Positions 33,961 through 46,000 of a DNA stretch of 64,000 nt are shown piece after piece. Origin of the DNA: Desmodesmus armatus (lineage: Eukaryota; Chlorophyta; Chlorophyceae; Sphaeropleales; Scenedesmaceae); NCBI GenBank assembly GCA_007449985.2, contig VIIQ02000020.1, forward strand, positions 682,001 through 746,000, given 5' to 3'. A program made the translations under genes and the position numbers. The notes beneath the pieces were generated by a model that saw only the letters and a list, made by a program, of their open reading frames with translations, did not search any database and had not been told where the DNA came from. Within the stretch, counting starts at the first letter, position 1. The number at the start of each line of letters is the position of its first letter.

Positions 33961-36900
33961 ACGGGTGTTATCATGCCTATATTCGTTTTCGTATGGCTAC
34001 GTCAGAGTTACATCATCGCATATCTGATAGTATCTGCCGATCCTGCAGCACTATGATAACTATACTGCCCTGGCCCTGTCCTGCCTTGTTCTGGCGGGAT
34101 CTGTTAGTGTTGGCAACACAGCTGTCAGGCTCAAGTGTATGAACCCAGTTACACACCTTGCTGAGTTGAGCATGAGGTAGGCCACCACATCAACCGATAT
34201 GCTCTCAGGCACACCCAAGCAACGTGCATAGAGCAGTTATGTAGGGCCGCCAGCTGTCAACTGTAGTGCAAGCCTAGCCAAGACTTTGGAATGTGTAGAT
34301 GCAAGGAGAGGGTTGCGCACACGTTCAGCAAACAAGCTCACAACAAATGTGAGTTAGCCCATGCACATCCGAAGAGTCTTCCTCAAAGTTGCCCCACAGA
34401 TGATGTGGCACAAGCAGCTGGTACTATGCAAAGCATCGCTGATGGCAACATCCTTCAGAGTAAGCTTTCAGGGGTATAAACCTATGTAGATTTACAGTTA
34501 ACATCAATTGAAAGGTGGGACCCTTGGGGCTGCCTTCCGCAAACCGCTGGCGCCAGTAGTAAGGCGGCCCGGTACTATGCTGGTTGACCACATATTTTCA
34601 CCACCCCCGAAGAGGGGGGGGGGGGGTACGCCAAACAAAGTTGTATTCCCCTCGCCATCCCGTTTGAGGCTCCTTGGCCCTGACCCCACCCACCCCTCGC
34701 GGCAAGTGCAAGCTTGTTACGGCACTGCTGTATCCCATGCTGCCGAACTGCTGCCTGCCACACCCCCCTTCCGTTTGAGGCTGTTTTGCAACTGGAATCT
34801 CCCTCCCTAGCCGGTTCAGGCCTGGCACCCCCCCCCCCCCCCGGGTCTTTTTGTTGGTTTTGTTTGTGGACCCCAGGCCTACTAAGCCTAGGCTAGGCTG
34901 CTTATAAGTTGCAGCTAACTGGACAGCTTGGATGGGAAAGCTGGGCTAGGTTCAGCCCACGTATAGCCGTGTTGCCAGCAGCTTGCAAATGCCACCGTCG
35001 AAATTTGCTATCTCACTTACAAGTACAGTAGAGCAGAAAGCATCAGAATCCCAGCTGTCACCCCAGCTTTTGAACATGCAGTGCAGTTGGACACATTATC
35101 GCTTTGACTCAACTTGTCGTTAGAATTTCTATCGTATGACACAGCGTTGTCGCTCGCTATGGGCGTATAGAGCAGCAGTATGTTTGCAGCGATCTCAGCT
35201 GATCTGGACAGCATTTGCAATGGTGCAGCCAGTTTCACCCAACAGCACGTTCCACATACTGCAAGTTGATCTGCCATTGTATTAGTGGCCTCCATCGTCA
35301 ATGGGGCGCTCAACGTGGTTCGACGACAACCAACTTCCTGACAGTTGATGATCACATGGCTCAGGTGCGGACGTGCTGCAACACATGAGGAGCCACTCGA
35401 AAGAAGGTAACACATGGCACGCATTGGCATGCATGGCAGGCACCAGGGTATGCTTCTATGGCAGAAGCAGATGCAAGGAGCAGCAGATGGTGGTGTACTG
35501 TTGGCACTGTTGGCACACATTGACCTGTGCTGGACGTCCCAAACATTATGTGGCACGTTTGTTTGTCCACTGTGCAGGAGCCATCAGCAGCTGCTGCGCT
35601 TGTTGATGGGCTGAACTGCCAGCAGGGGTCGAGGCAGACACTCAGCCAGAGATGGGCTTTCCATGGCCAGCACGACAGCAGCAAGGGTTCATGACTACCT
35701 AGGCAGCATGTCCTGCGTTTGAGCATGACAGTGGCGTTACTCACTGGCAGCAAGGACAACTTCAGCAGCTGCAGAGATGCTGCAGCACGCGTGCACTTCA
35801 ACAGATGCCATCTGCATTCCATATGTAAGTGTGCAGCTGATGTGCCCGTTGTTGGCTGGTTGGAATGCATGCGGCGTCGAATGTGTCAGGCACTGCAGGC
35901 AGCAAGCAGTGTGTGAGCGTTCTGAGCCCCTCCTATTTCACACGGCATTTTCTTCACTCGATAGGCATGATGGATTCATTTGCTGATGTGCCACAGTGCT
36001 TCCTTTTTGTCAGGTAACACCATGTGCCAGTAAGTCTGCGCGGCATTGCTTCATTATGCATAGGGTCCTGCACTGCTACTTAGACAGGCAGCATACAATA
36101 AGACGCTAGGTGTGCTATGCCTTCAAGGACGGCAAGGCTTGCCTGACTGCTGACACATATCAACGTGTTGTTTTGCCCGACGTCGCAGTTCCAGCAGTGC
36201 ACGTACGCAACAAGCTGGAGCTCAGCATGTTCCGAAGGGCCGTGAACTGAGGACGAATATCGAGGCTCAGCGAGGGACCCAGTCCACTGCTGCTGGACCT
36301 ACAGGTGGGGCATGCGCATCAGCAGCGCCCCGGTCCTGATATGAGAAAGTTCAGCTGCTCCTAGGATTGTCGTCTTACAAACATAAGCAGGAATGCAGCA
36401 TGGCATAGCTTGCCCTTGTACACCTTGTTTGCTCAAGAGGGTTGCACAACAACAGTCACAATCACTCGTGCAGGGTGCAGCATGGCATGTTATCATCGTG
36501 ACGTGACGTGCTCTGGGTGTGGACAGCCTTGACAATGGCTACGTAGAACATGGGTGTGATCTGTTGCCTGTCACATATTACAAAGCTCTGTGCTGCTTGC
36601 TGCTCAACTGCAGGACACGAGCTGAGACTGATAACGAGTGCAGGAGCCTGAAGGATGGCCGTGAGCATTGCTGACGGATGCTGAATGTGGTGGTGGATGC
36701 TGTTGTAGTTTTTTGGGGGGGGATTTTGAGGGTAATTGTGTTGTTGGCCCACCCCCCCTGGGTGTCGACCATCAGCTGTGACGCGTCCAGCATGTTGTGG
36801 TGTCTTCTACTGGCACTCACAAGGTTTTCTTAAATGCTTGGAATGTGGTGCCTCTATGCATGGGCAGGCAAGCCTCCCAGTCTGATTTCAAGTTCGACTG

Positions 36901-37264
36901 ATATTTTGAGTTTGACTGTTTTGCGCAGCATGTTGTTGTCAGCAGCAGGGTGTGGCACGTTCTCAAGAATTGCTTGGGACCGTCTGAGGCATGTGTGTCT
37001 CTATCCCGGGATATGCATGTCTCACGTGCAGGGTTGGTGCAGGGTTGGTGCGGGGCGACAGCTGTCTAACCCTCTTGTGTCACGGCACAAGAAGGAAGTT
37101 GTGCCATTAAATGTTGTCTTGGCACATGGTATGTGGGGTTCACCAACACCATGCAGTTATCGGGTTGGACTGAGTGACAAGTGAATAATATGATAAGCTC
37201 CGCATGCATTCAGCTGAACGTGCACAAACAGCGGAACAAAAGCCAAAATAGCCGTTCTTTCTTA

Positions 37265-37446
37265 AAACAGTGGGCACTGGTCAGTCGCCTTTGGCAAGTC
37301 GCGACTGTTGCAGTCGACTGGTGACAGTCGCGACTATAGTCAGCCGACTGTCACAGCCCCGGTTAAGCCATGTACTGTGATATTCACGACTGTAAAAAAG
37401 GCTTTAGTCGGCTGTCACAGTCACTTACAAATTTCCGATGATGCCT
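37265..37446 (-). repeat. CAGTCG-rich inverted repeat, right copy
   Basis: It ends CACTTACAAATTTCCGATGAT, the reverse complement of the left copy near 33815. Its inner part is dense in GACTGT...ACAGTC and AGTCGCGACT palindromes that would fold strongly. Confidence 0.75.
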
Positions 37447-37635
37447 TTCTGCTGTTCGGGATTGAGGTTCTGATCAGCTCGTTGCAGGCTCTGCCTGTTG
37501 TTCAGGAATCAGATTTTGCGTAGTGTTCAAACTAGTTCTGGGTTAGCTGTCGTCACAAACAGCCATCAGTGCAGCCAAGTTATAAAACCTCAGCTCACAC
37601 AAATTGTTGCAGTACGTCAGCTGTACACATAAATG

Positions 37636-37640
37636 TTACA
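37636..37640 (-). terminator. Putative polyadenylation signal TGTAA for the SET gene
   Basis: TTACA on the plus strand reads TGTAA on the minus strand, about 45 nt past the stop codon of the SET-domain gene. That is a short but possible 3' UTR. Confidence 0.4.
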
Positions 37641-37682
37641 AAATATCAGAGGTGATTCAAACCAACGCCCAGTTGCAGCAAA

Positions 37683-39707
37683 CTAGTGAAACTCCACCTC
37701 AAACTCAGGCTCCCCGCCCTCCCCATCCTGCTGCGTACCAGCCAGCAGCAGCTGCGTGTACAGCTCTCGGCTGATGCTGCGGCCGTATCGGGCCTGGAAG
37801 GCAGCAAAGCAGCGCTTGTCGGCAGACAGCAGTGCGCCGTCAAAGGGGGCGTCCTCATCCTCTGCCAGGTAGTTCCTGCAGTGCAGTACAACACCCAGTG
37901 AGCATTAAATGCTCAGCCAAGCATGCATGTTGAATCTTGTAAGAAAGGTTTAGACAGCAGCTAGCCGTCAAAGGGGGCATCCTCATCCTCCGCCAGGTGA
38001 TTCCTGTTACGAGCACAGCAACAGCACACAGCGTCATCGTTTAACTATCAGTGGAAGCCTTCCACCACGCAGCCAACCCACATGCTCCTGTCAGACTGCC
38101 CCAGGTTTTTGCTGCCCTGCATGCCCAACCCACTCGCGATTTCATGACAACCGCACCTGTACTGCTGTGCCCGGCGGATCAACCACTCGACCTACACGCC
38201 CCTGCCAAACTGAACCATGATATGCTAGCCCAAATGCCCAACCTACATGCACATGTCAGCCAGTGACTGCCCCAGGTTTGTGCTGCCCCGCATGTCCAAC
38301 CCACTGGCGATTTCACGCCAGCAACACCTGTACTGCTGTGCCCAGAAGGTTGCCACACCCGACACACCCCTGCCAGACTGCCCCGCACTTTGCTGGCCCA
38401 GCCAACCGTTGGCAACTTTGAGCCAATCAGTGCCGTCCTCACAGGGCACGAGGCTACTGGAGAACACTACTACACTATGATAGCGTAAGCACACCGAAGG
38501 TGTGTGTATGTAATACGCACCTGTACTGCTGTGCCCAGAAGAGGTGTTCGCTGCTGCTGGGTGCCACCTCACCAGCTGAACCGTACTGTGGACATGATTT
38601 ACATAACAAACAAGAAACCAGCAGCATACATTCAAATATGATAACTGTACATTATATAAATATAAATTTGCTAGCCCACATGCCCAACCATTGCAACTTT
38701 GAGCTCACCACACCTGTACTGCTGTGCCCAGAAGAGGTGTTCGCTGCTGCCGGGTGCCACCTCGCCAGCGAGTGCTGCCAGCAACTCCACCAGTTGGGGC
38801 TGAGGCTCACCAACAGCAGCAGACGCAATGGCAGTCAACTCATACAGCTTGAACAGGGACGCCTGGCGCAGCAAAACCAAAACACACACTGGCCATCAGT
38901 TGGCTGCTGTTCAGGAGCGCTTCAAGTTGGTGACATTAGCTGTGCTGGCCTGGCTGAGGTACTGTCGTGACAAACGCTGGGTGGTGCTGCACCTCAGGCA
39001 CGTTGGCTTGCAGCAACCCGAAATAATACAACTGACGTCAGTGCCCTGCCAGAAAGAGGTTTCTCAGGCCGAGTGAATAACAGTGCTATGTAGCGCACTG
39101 CTATGCAGAGCCTCATGCACTTCACACAGAGAATGCGGCATCGCACAATTACACACAAGGCTGGGAGACTGCTGGTCATGGCTTGACCAGCCGCGTGACC
39201 CACCTGCAGCCATATCTGGCTCTGCTGCTTGACACCCAGCTTGCTGAACCCAGCATCCACAACCTACAGGCATGAGCATGGTGAAAAGGTGTATCTGAGA
39301 CTGATTACGCCGCGCAGGTTGCTTGACCCAGAGGCACATTGAGTGAGCACTTGCAGCAGCCTCGGTCATGCCTCAACAATGCCGGCAACATGCGACCTTA
39401 CAGCTTGGCTGACCAAGCCATGTTGTCCCTCAGATTACCCTGGCATTCATTTAGAATTTGAATTAGAACATCAGCACAGCTAGACAGTGGGTGTAACAAG
39501 ATCATATCTGACAAAAAGCACACCAAGGCTACACCTACTCATGTCTGGTGACCTTCAGAGCGCTAGGGTCAAGACAACTGTACCGTTGTGAGCCACTAGT
39601 GTGCCACTAAGCACGCACCTCACAGTACGCCGCCAGTTGGTTCCTCAAGTTTTCTGTGGCCTCGTCATTATCGTACTCAACTGCCTGCTGGAGGTCTGGC
39701 TGGACCT

Positions 39708-39800
<93 letters not shown>

Positions 39801-42800
39801 CATGCTTGGTGGTGCCCAGCTTTGTTGTTGTGTTGGTGACGATGGTGATGTGTAGATGACACAAGAGTTCATGTGCAATATGTGGCACTCCGTGCTGCTC
39901 CAAACCGAGGGTGACGAGCAAGGCAGGCCAACCCCCCTTCACCACTAAGCCCCTACCCTTCACACCATGGCCACACAGCCTTGAAGGGGGTGGTGATGGG
40001 GGGTGTGAGGGGGTCATCCCGCCTAGGGGGTGGTGAGAGGGGGGGGGGGGGTGTGATGCAATCCTTTGAGGTCACTTGCTGCCAGCACTGGCGCCAGGTG
40101 AGCACAAAGCAGGGAGCGCCAGTGCTAGCATCAGAGAACATGCCGATGTGACAGTAACCCCATCCATCGACTCACTGACCTGCTCTATGCAAGCCTCGTA
40201 TATGTCGTCTATCAGCTGCAGCAGCTTGGGCTCCTGCTTGGCCTGCAGCACAGGATGTACACAGCCGGCAGACAAATCCAGTGATTCAGGAATTTGCTGC
40301 CGATCAGGCCTTGCATCCCTAGGGAATGTGAACTGGCAGGGCCAGCCTAGTAGAGCCTGCACCATGACACCATCACACCTTGCACATGGCAGTAGCAAGG
40401 GACCCCTTGCTGCTGTTTGGACGGCCACAGCTTGCACCACTTATATGTGGTGTGTGTGCTTCACAAGGGTGGCCCTGGCCCCCTGGGGTCAAGACCACTC
40501 CGCTTGGTCTTTAGGTTCACAGGGGGCCGGGCTGCTGTTGCAATGCCCAGGGCCAATGACGGCTCGTGAACATAAGGGCTCATGTTTGTTAGTTTTGAGA
40601 TTACTGGTATGTTTGAAAACACGAAAATTATGGCAAAGCAATCAGGCTGACCGTAAACTCACCTCATCCCTACAGCGAGGGCAGCTGCACTTATTGCTCA
40701 GCAAATTTGACAGCAGCGCCTGCCTGTGGCTGAGGGGGGCAAACACCTCAGACCCCAGCAGGTTCTGATAAACCCCAGCCTGCTTGGGTATGCTGCGGGA
40801 GGCTGTCACTATCGCACAGCGCTGCAGTGGCAGGAAGCACAGCACAGCATAGCATAAGACAGGCCCGATGTGAAAGGTATACAGAGCACTGCAATTGAAG
40901 TACAGGTGACTGATCGTCAAACACAAGCAGTCCTCGGAATTGCTTCACAAACACGTACACAGGAAGCAAGCTGGAAATGGAGACGAGCTTCCAACACAAC
41001 AACACTGCCGTAACTTGCAGCTACTATAGCTGACGTGACCGTCTGAGTCAAAGACTCTAAGCCAAGGGCGCAGCAGCGTGTGCAATCCACGTCACGTCAC
41101 GCCATTCTGTGCTACGCTGTGCTATGCTATCAGATGAGTACTAGCATGTCTATTCAGATGCGTTCTATGATGCTGATGCTCCATGAGCCTCGTTGGCTCC
41201 CTACAGGGTGTTCAGGCTCAGCCTGAACCATGTAACAGTATAAGTAACAGTAACAGCTATGCTGTGTGAGTGGCAGCCAGGAACTGAATTGGATGCTCAC
41301 CTTATGCGCCAGCACTGTGTACAGTCAACCCACGTCGTGCTGTGCTACGCTGTGCTATGCTGAGTCACTGACAGCTGGGGATGCTCACCTTATGCGCCAA
41401 TACTGTGGAGTTTGGACTGCAGGAGTGCTGCAGCAGTCCCGCCTCTGGCCAGATGCCCACCAGGGTTTGCGGTTCGCCCTCGACCCCCGCTAAACCCTCC
41501 GCCGCCAGCCTGTCATCCTCTTGCCAAACCCTGGCGTTGATGTCAGCAATGTCTAGCAGCCTGTCCTCGTCCTGCAGGACTTCTGGACTGCTGCTGCTGC
41601 TGCTGCTGAGGGCTGGTAGGTCTGGTAGGGCTGCAGCTTCTGAGTGATCTAAGCTGCCATCATCTAAGTGTGGTAGCCACACCTGCATGCAAACACAAGC
41701 AGACAGCAGCAGCATCCGAGCCGCATTGGATGCATACAGGGCACTGGCCTGTACAGCAAGACAACAGCTTCAGGCAGAAGCGCAACAGCATTCCACACGG
41801 AAGGTGCGGTGGGATTGCATAGGATACTTTCTGAGCAGCTGTATTATGCGCTGCCTGTTGCGTGTGTCCAACTGCTGCACATGTGGCAGGCTTACTGCAA
41901 CAAGTTTTCAACAACTACTCTCATACACAGCTGCCACGCACCCGACATGCCTGCCAAAGACGATTGCTGTCACAAACCACACATGATGCAGCAGTGCATG
42001 GACCTGCTGACAGCACCTACCAAGGATCTACCATCACCGCCTGCAGCTAGTTCATCCGCTACTGCTTCAATCTCCTCGTCAAGAGGGACAACCCAGCTGC
42101 CGCTGCTGCTGCTGCTTTCCTCGGCCTCTGCTGCCAAGGCTGCTGCTGCTTCAGCTGATCGAGCGACAGCTGCCAGCGGCTTTGACACGAGCAGGGTTTC
42201 ACCAGGCTGCAGGGTTTTGGCTGCCTCTAGGGCCAGCCCCAGACCTGCAAAGAGGCAGGGAGCACCAGCAGTAACTCATCTCAGCAGTGAGTTGCCCCTC
42301 AATCGTGCACTCAATGGAAGGCCTCCCAAGGATGGAGGTGCAGTTAGCCCCAAGTGACCCTATTGAGGGCTGGTCTGGGAAACCGCTTGTCAGGAATCCT
42401 CACAAGCGCACTTCGTCAGGGTCCAGCCCCATCAATGGCCACCCACCTTTGAGTCTGATGGGCGTGACAGGGCCAACGTAGTACTTCAAATCTGTTTCAC
42501 TGCCGTAGAGGTCTGCTGCATCAGGCCCTGTTGCTGCTGCTACGTTGGCACTGCACAGGCCCCTCCGCCAGCTGCTGCCACTGCTGCCATGTCTGCTGGT
42601 GGGCCTGAGAGAGCAACACGCTGCTGTAGGCCCTGAAAGTGATGACGTTTGGGTGTGTAGTACCAAATTGCACTTTTGTAAGAGCATGGTGTGACAAAAG
42701 TACTGATCAACAGCAGCAACACTTGAAAGGGAAGGGAAGGCTCTACCAATGTCCTCGGTAGCTCGGACACTCAATCCTGACTTTCTGAGCAAGTACTTAC

Positions 42801-43045
42801 TGAATTGAGGATACCTTCAAGCTTGATGACCAACGGCGTTACGAATGGTTGCAAACAGGTTGTTGCACACAAGAGGCAACAATCGTTTGTCTTACACGTA
42901 AACCTGCTGCAAGGTGTCGTGTGGCGGGCCGCCTCGTGACTCCAGGGTTGTTTGACACGTTTCCGCTCCAGATCATTTCTGTCGACACGACAGGCGTCCG
43001 AGAGGTCTCCGGGTATCTCCACTCCCACCTCAGCAGAGACTGATA
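37683..43045 (-). CDS. SET-domain protein (putative protein lysine methyltransferase, SMYD-like)
   Basis: SET domains transfer methyl groups from S-adenosylmethionine to lysines. Clear exons, reading leftwards: 42447-42632 (ends TPIRLK), 42032-42244 (GLALEAAKTLQPGETLLVSK), 41389-41682 (GLLQHSCSPNSTVLAHK, the NHSCxPN-type catalytic signature), 40663-40821 (RQALLSNLLSNKCSCPRCRD, the post-SET Cys pattern), 40180-40242, 39619-39705, 39204-39263, 38714-38862 and 37683-37875 (stop TAG). The last six exons join in phase. A probable extra exon near 41830-41900 reads VQQLDTRNRQRIIQLLRKY. The 5' end is uncertain: 42632-43045 may hold the first exon (VEIPGDLSDACRVDRNDLERK), and the frame changes near 42540. 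The C-terminal half is helical and could be TPR-like. It is divergent from the translocator gene, with almost no space between. Its substrate is unknown. Confidence 0.8.
37960..38005 (-). repeat. Echo of the SET-gene last exon start
   Basis: CCGTCAAAGGGGGCATCCTC and the next bases up to the NYLAEDEDAPFD codons copy the start of the last exon (37835-37880), about 125 bp upstream in gene sense, within the last intron. Confidence 0.85.
38150..38580 (-). repeat. Three echoes of the SET-gene penultimate exon end
   Basis: CACCTGTACTGCTGTGCCC recurs at about 38153, 38326 and 38518, and at the real exon end at 38711. The spacing is about 175-192 bp. The nearest echo keeps 55 bp (EVAPSSSEHLFWAQQYR codons), the outer ones only about 25. 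All keep a GT-type 5' splice site. Confidence 0.9.
39709..39798 (+). repeat. Perfect (CAG)30 microsatellite at a splice acceptor
   Basis: Thirty uninterrupted CAG units on the plus strand, which are (CTG)30 in the SET-gene transcript. The tract ends directly at the 3' splice site of the exon that starts at 39705, where the pyrimidine tract should be. The long Gln, Ala, Ser, Leu and Cys frames across it are artefacts. Confidence 0.97.
41207..41262 (-). repeat. Dispersed palindromic repeat, inverted copy
   Basis: GTGTTCAGGCTCAGCCTGAA and the following GTAACAG motifs are the reverse complement of 12545-12597. It lies in a SET-gene intron. Confidence 0.7.
41293..41325 (-). repeat. Echo of a SET-gene exon end
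   Basis: GGATGCTCACCTTATGCGCC followed by AGCACTGTG copies the end and donor of exon 41389-41682 about 95 bp into the intron. It is part of a larger duplication of about 41090-41390 with CTGTGCTACGCTGTGCTATG in each half. Confidence 0.85.
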
Positions 43046-43056
43046 GCTCTATAGCA

Positions 43057-46000
43057 ATGCAACAGCTTCATCAGCTGGGCTGGCGCCAGCCAGGCATCAA
43101 CCGGCCGCTAGGCCACCAAACCTGCAGCAGTAGGACAGCAGTACTTCCTGCCCTGCCCAGGAGGGCGGTGGTCCCAGCCTTGCAGGCTCACTGCGACACC
43201 ACCAGGCAACAGCAGCAGTCGTCAACAACGCCTCTGCCAGCACAGCCACAGCCATGCTGCCCACAGCCACAGCAGCGGCAAAGGCAGGCAGTACGGTGTT
43301 CGGCAGCAGCTGGTGCTGGTGCTGCCGCTGATGCTCGGCCTCCCCTAGCAAGCTGGAAGGTTCCTGCATACATACTGCTGTGGTGAGCATGCAGCAGCAG
43401 CAGCCAGGTCACATGTTGCTGCAGCAATAAGCATGCCACCTTGTTTGGGGCCCGACAAAACGCTTCTCAGCAAATGTTCAGTGGAGCACAGCTGGCTGGT
43501 GCGGAATCAAAGGTTTCTAATTTCTTGCAGGAGCAAGCTCTTTGACACTCCGTATTACTGCTTTTGCTGCAGGCATCTGCTGCAGTTGCATGACAGTCAT
43601 GGTGATGCCTTCATAATGTGGCATGTGCGTGTGTTTTGACCATAAAGCTTCACTGTTTTGTGTACTTGCAGGTATGCCTTCAACATCATATTCAACATCC
43701 TGAACAAGAGCTCACTCAACGCCTTCCCTTGCCCATGGTTCATCTCAGCCATGCAACTAAGTGAGCACTGGAGCTGCCTGACACTCCCACAGCATTTGAA
43801 CAACGGCCAGCGCGCAGCATCAGCACAGCAGTATAAGAGCTGAGCTGTTGCAGGGCTGTATTAAGAGCTAGACGCGTACAAACGTGAGGTATTGCCTGGA
43901 AGGTGTACATGTCTGTAGAGACATGGTACATGTCTGTAGAGACATGGACACCTTCCAGGCAATACCTCACGTTTGTATGCGTCTAGCTCTGTTTTTCCTC
44001 AGCCTCCTGTCATGTCTGCCAGCCCCAGCACACAGGCTGCTGTGCGCCTTCCATCGCCAGCAGCAGATCCTCACATTGCGAATGCGGCTGGGTTTCCCTA
44101 CCTTCCTTTCTCGCCCAGTACGCACCTAAGGGCGCTTTCCCGACGCTGCCCCTAAGGAGCGCACCTGCTGCCTCTGCCTGCCTGCCTGCCGCCCTGTTTG
44201 TCCTGCCATCGGCCCTGCCAATGGTCCTGCAATTGTCAACAGTGGCTAGCGGTCTGTTTATGGTGGTGCTGTGGGCCACCGGCATGCAGCCCAAGCCCAA
44301 GGTGGACAAAGGCTTCCTCCTGGCCCTTATGCCTGTGGCACTGTTCCACACGGTTGGCCACGTGTCTGCCTGCGTCAGTTTCAGCCAGGTGGGTGGTGGC
44401 TGAAGCTATAGATTTGACTAAGCACCACTGGCTGGGGAGGTGCAGACAGATGGCAGTGACAGCAATGTGTCACAAACATGATGCAGGACACATGCAGCAG
44501 TTTCTCTCCAGGTCGCTGCTCTTGTACGGGGCCCTGGTTCGTCTAGTCGATTGTTCGGAGAGCAAGACTGTGGTGTGTCCGGTGATAGGTCAGGCCCCGG
44601 GGATGCTATAGCTGGGTGAGGTTCCCTCAGGGCCTCGAGCATGTCGTTCCCAGCAGGCCAGGTGTTGACCTATTGTGCCGTGCTGTGTTGTCATCGTGCT
44701 GTACCGTCATCGTGCTGTACCGTCATCGTGATGTACCGTGCTGCGCTGTGCTTTCCTGCAGGTTGCTGTGGGTTTTGCCCACATCGTGAAGTCTGCTGAA
44801 CCTGTATTCAGTGTCATCCTGTCAAGGTGTGCTGACCGTTGCGCTGTGGTGTGCCGTTATCATGCTGTGCTGTGCTGTGCTGTGCAGGTTGCTGTGAGCT
44901 TTGCCCACATCGTCAAGTCTGCTGAGCCTGTGTTCAGTGTCATCCTGTCAGGACCCATCCTGGGGCAGACATACCCTTGGTGAGTCCTACTGCACAGCAG
45001 CAGGAGCAGCAGCATGCGCACGAGAGCAAGCAGCAGCAGCAGCGGCAAAATAGATGTGTTTGTGTGCCCAGCAGGCCCCGCCCGCTGCGGGTGTGTTGAC
45101 AGGTATCCTCTCGGTCTGGACATTAGGCATGCCAAATGGTCAACCTACAGGGCAGCATTGAGGTTGTGGTTGGCACCAGCCATAAGTAGGCTAACAAGGA
45201 CACGCAATGAAACATGCAGAAAGGATGTTCAGGGCCAGATGGGAAGTAAAGTACTGCATGCTTCAGCACCCTGCCTTTCTGTGGTGGCTCAACCAGTGTG
45301 CGTACCACCTACCCACCCCCCACTCCACACAATGGCTGGATGCAACGTCATGTGTTGTCACACACTCCCTGTGTCTACACACAACAGTCGACGTGTTTGC
45401 CTGCGAATGTCTGCTTGCTGCTTCCTGCAGGTATGTGTGGGCCAGTCTGCTGCCCATCGTTGGTGGCTGCAGCCTGTCTGCCGGACCCATATGTACCGGC
45501 TGATCCAGTGCACCTGTCATTCTGACTGCACCCTGCATTTGTGCTGTATGTTGCTGGGTGCTGCAGGTATGTGTGGGCCAGCCTGCTGCCCATTGTTGGT
45601 GGCTGCAGCCTGTCTGCCATGAAGGAATTGTCCTTCAGCTGGGGCGGCTTCAACAGCGCCATGATCAGCAACCTGGGTATGGTGCTGCGCAACATATACA
45701 GCAAGAAGTCACTCAATGACTACAAGGTGAGACAGGAGCTACCGCCAGGTTACATAAGCAGTGATCGTGGACCTAATTAGTGCATATGTGCAATGTACAT
45801 AGCCAATTACTATGTACTACATGTGCAATACATAGGCAGTGATGGGCAGTGTGACCACTCTTATGCATAGCTGACTTAGTACAGCTTGGCTGGGGCTTGC
45901 TGGTTCCTGTGGACGCACGGCAGCAGCGGCAGCATGTGCATGGGCAAGCTTTGTCACTCATGACACAGGGCCCATGATGCTCAGAGTGTCTACAGTCGGT

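Larger units (their letters stand above)
33087..37682. other. Gene-poor region with inverted and tandem repeats
   Basis: No convincing gene in about 4.6 kb. A duplicated piece lies at about 33460-33560 and 33655-33750 (CAGTTGTACTGCTA(G/A)CAGTA, GGCCTCCCTG, ACAGGTC(G/A)CAGT). Inverted repeats lie at 33812-33960 and 37265-37446. Stretch 34500-34860 has homopolymer G and C tracts and a repeated CCGTTTGAGGCT motif (34670, 34771). The longest frames, 35017-35556 and 35361-35870 on the minus strand, have no recognisable domain. Confidence 0.55.

Noticed and set aside
39601..39862. Poly-Gln, poly-Leu, poly-Cys and poly-Ala frames at 39.7 kb
   Set aside because: All are readings of the (CAG)30 tract. 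The real exon here is the short 39619-39705 on the minus strand.
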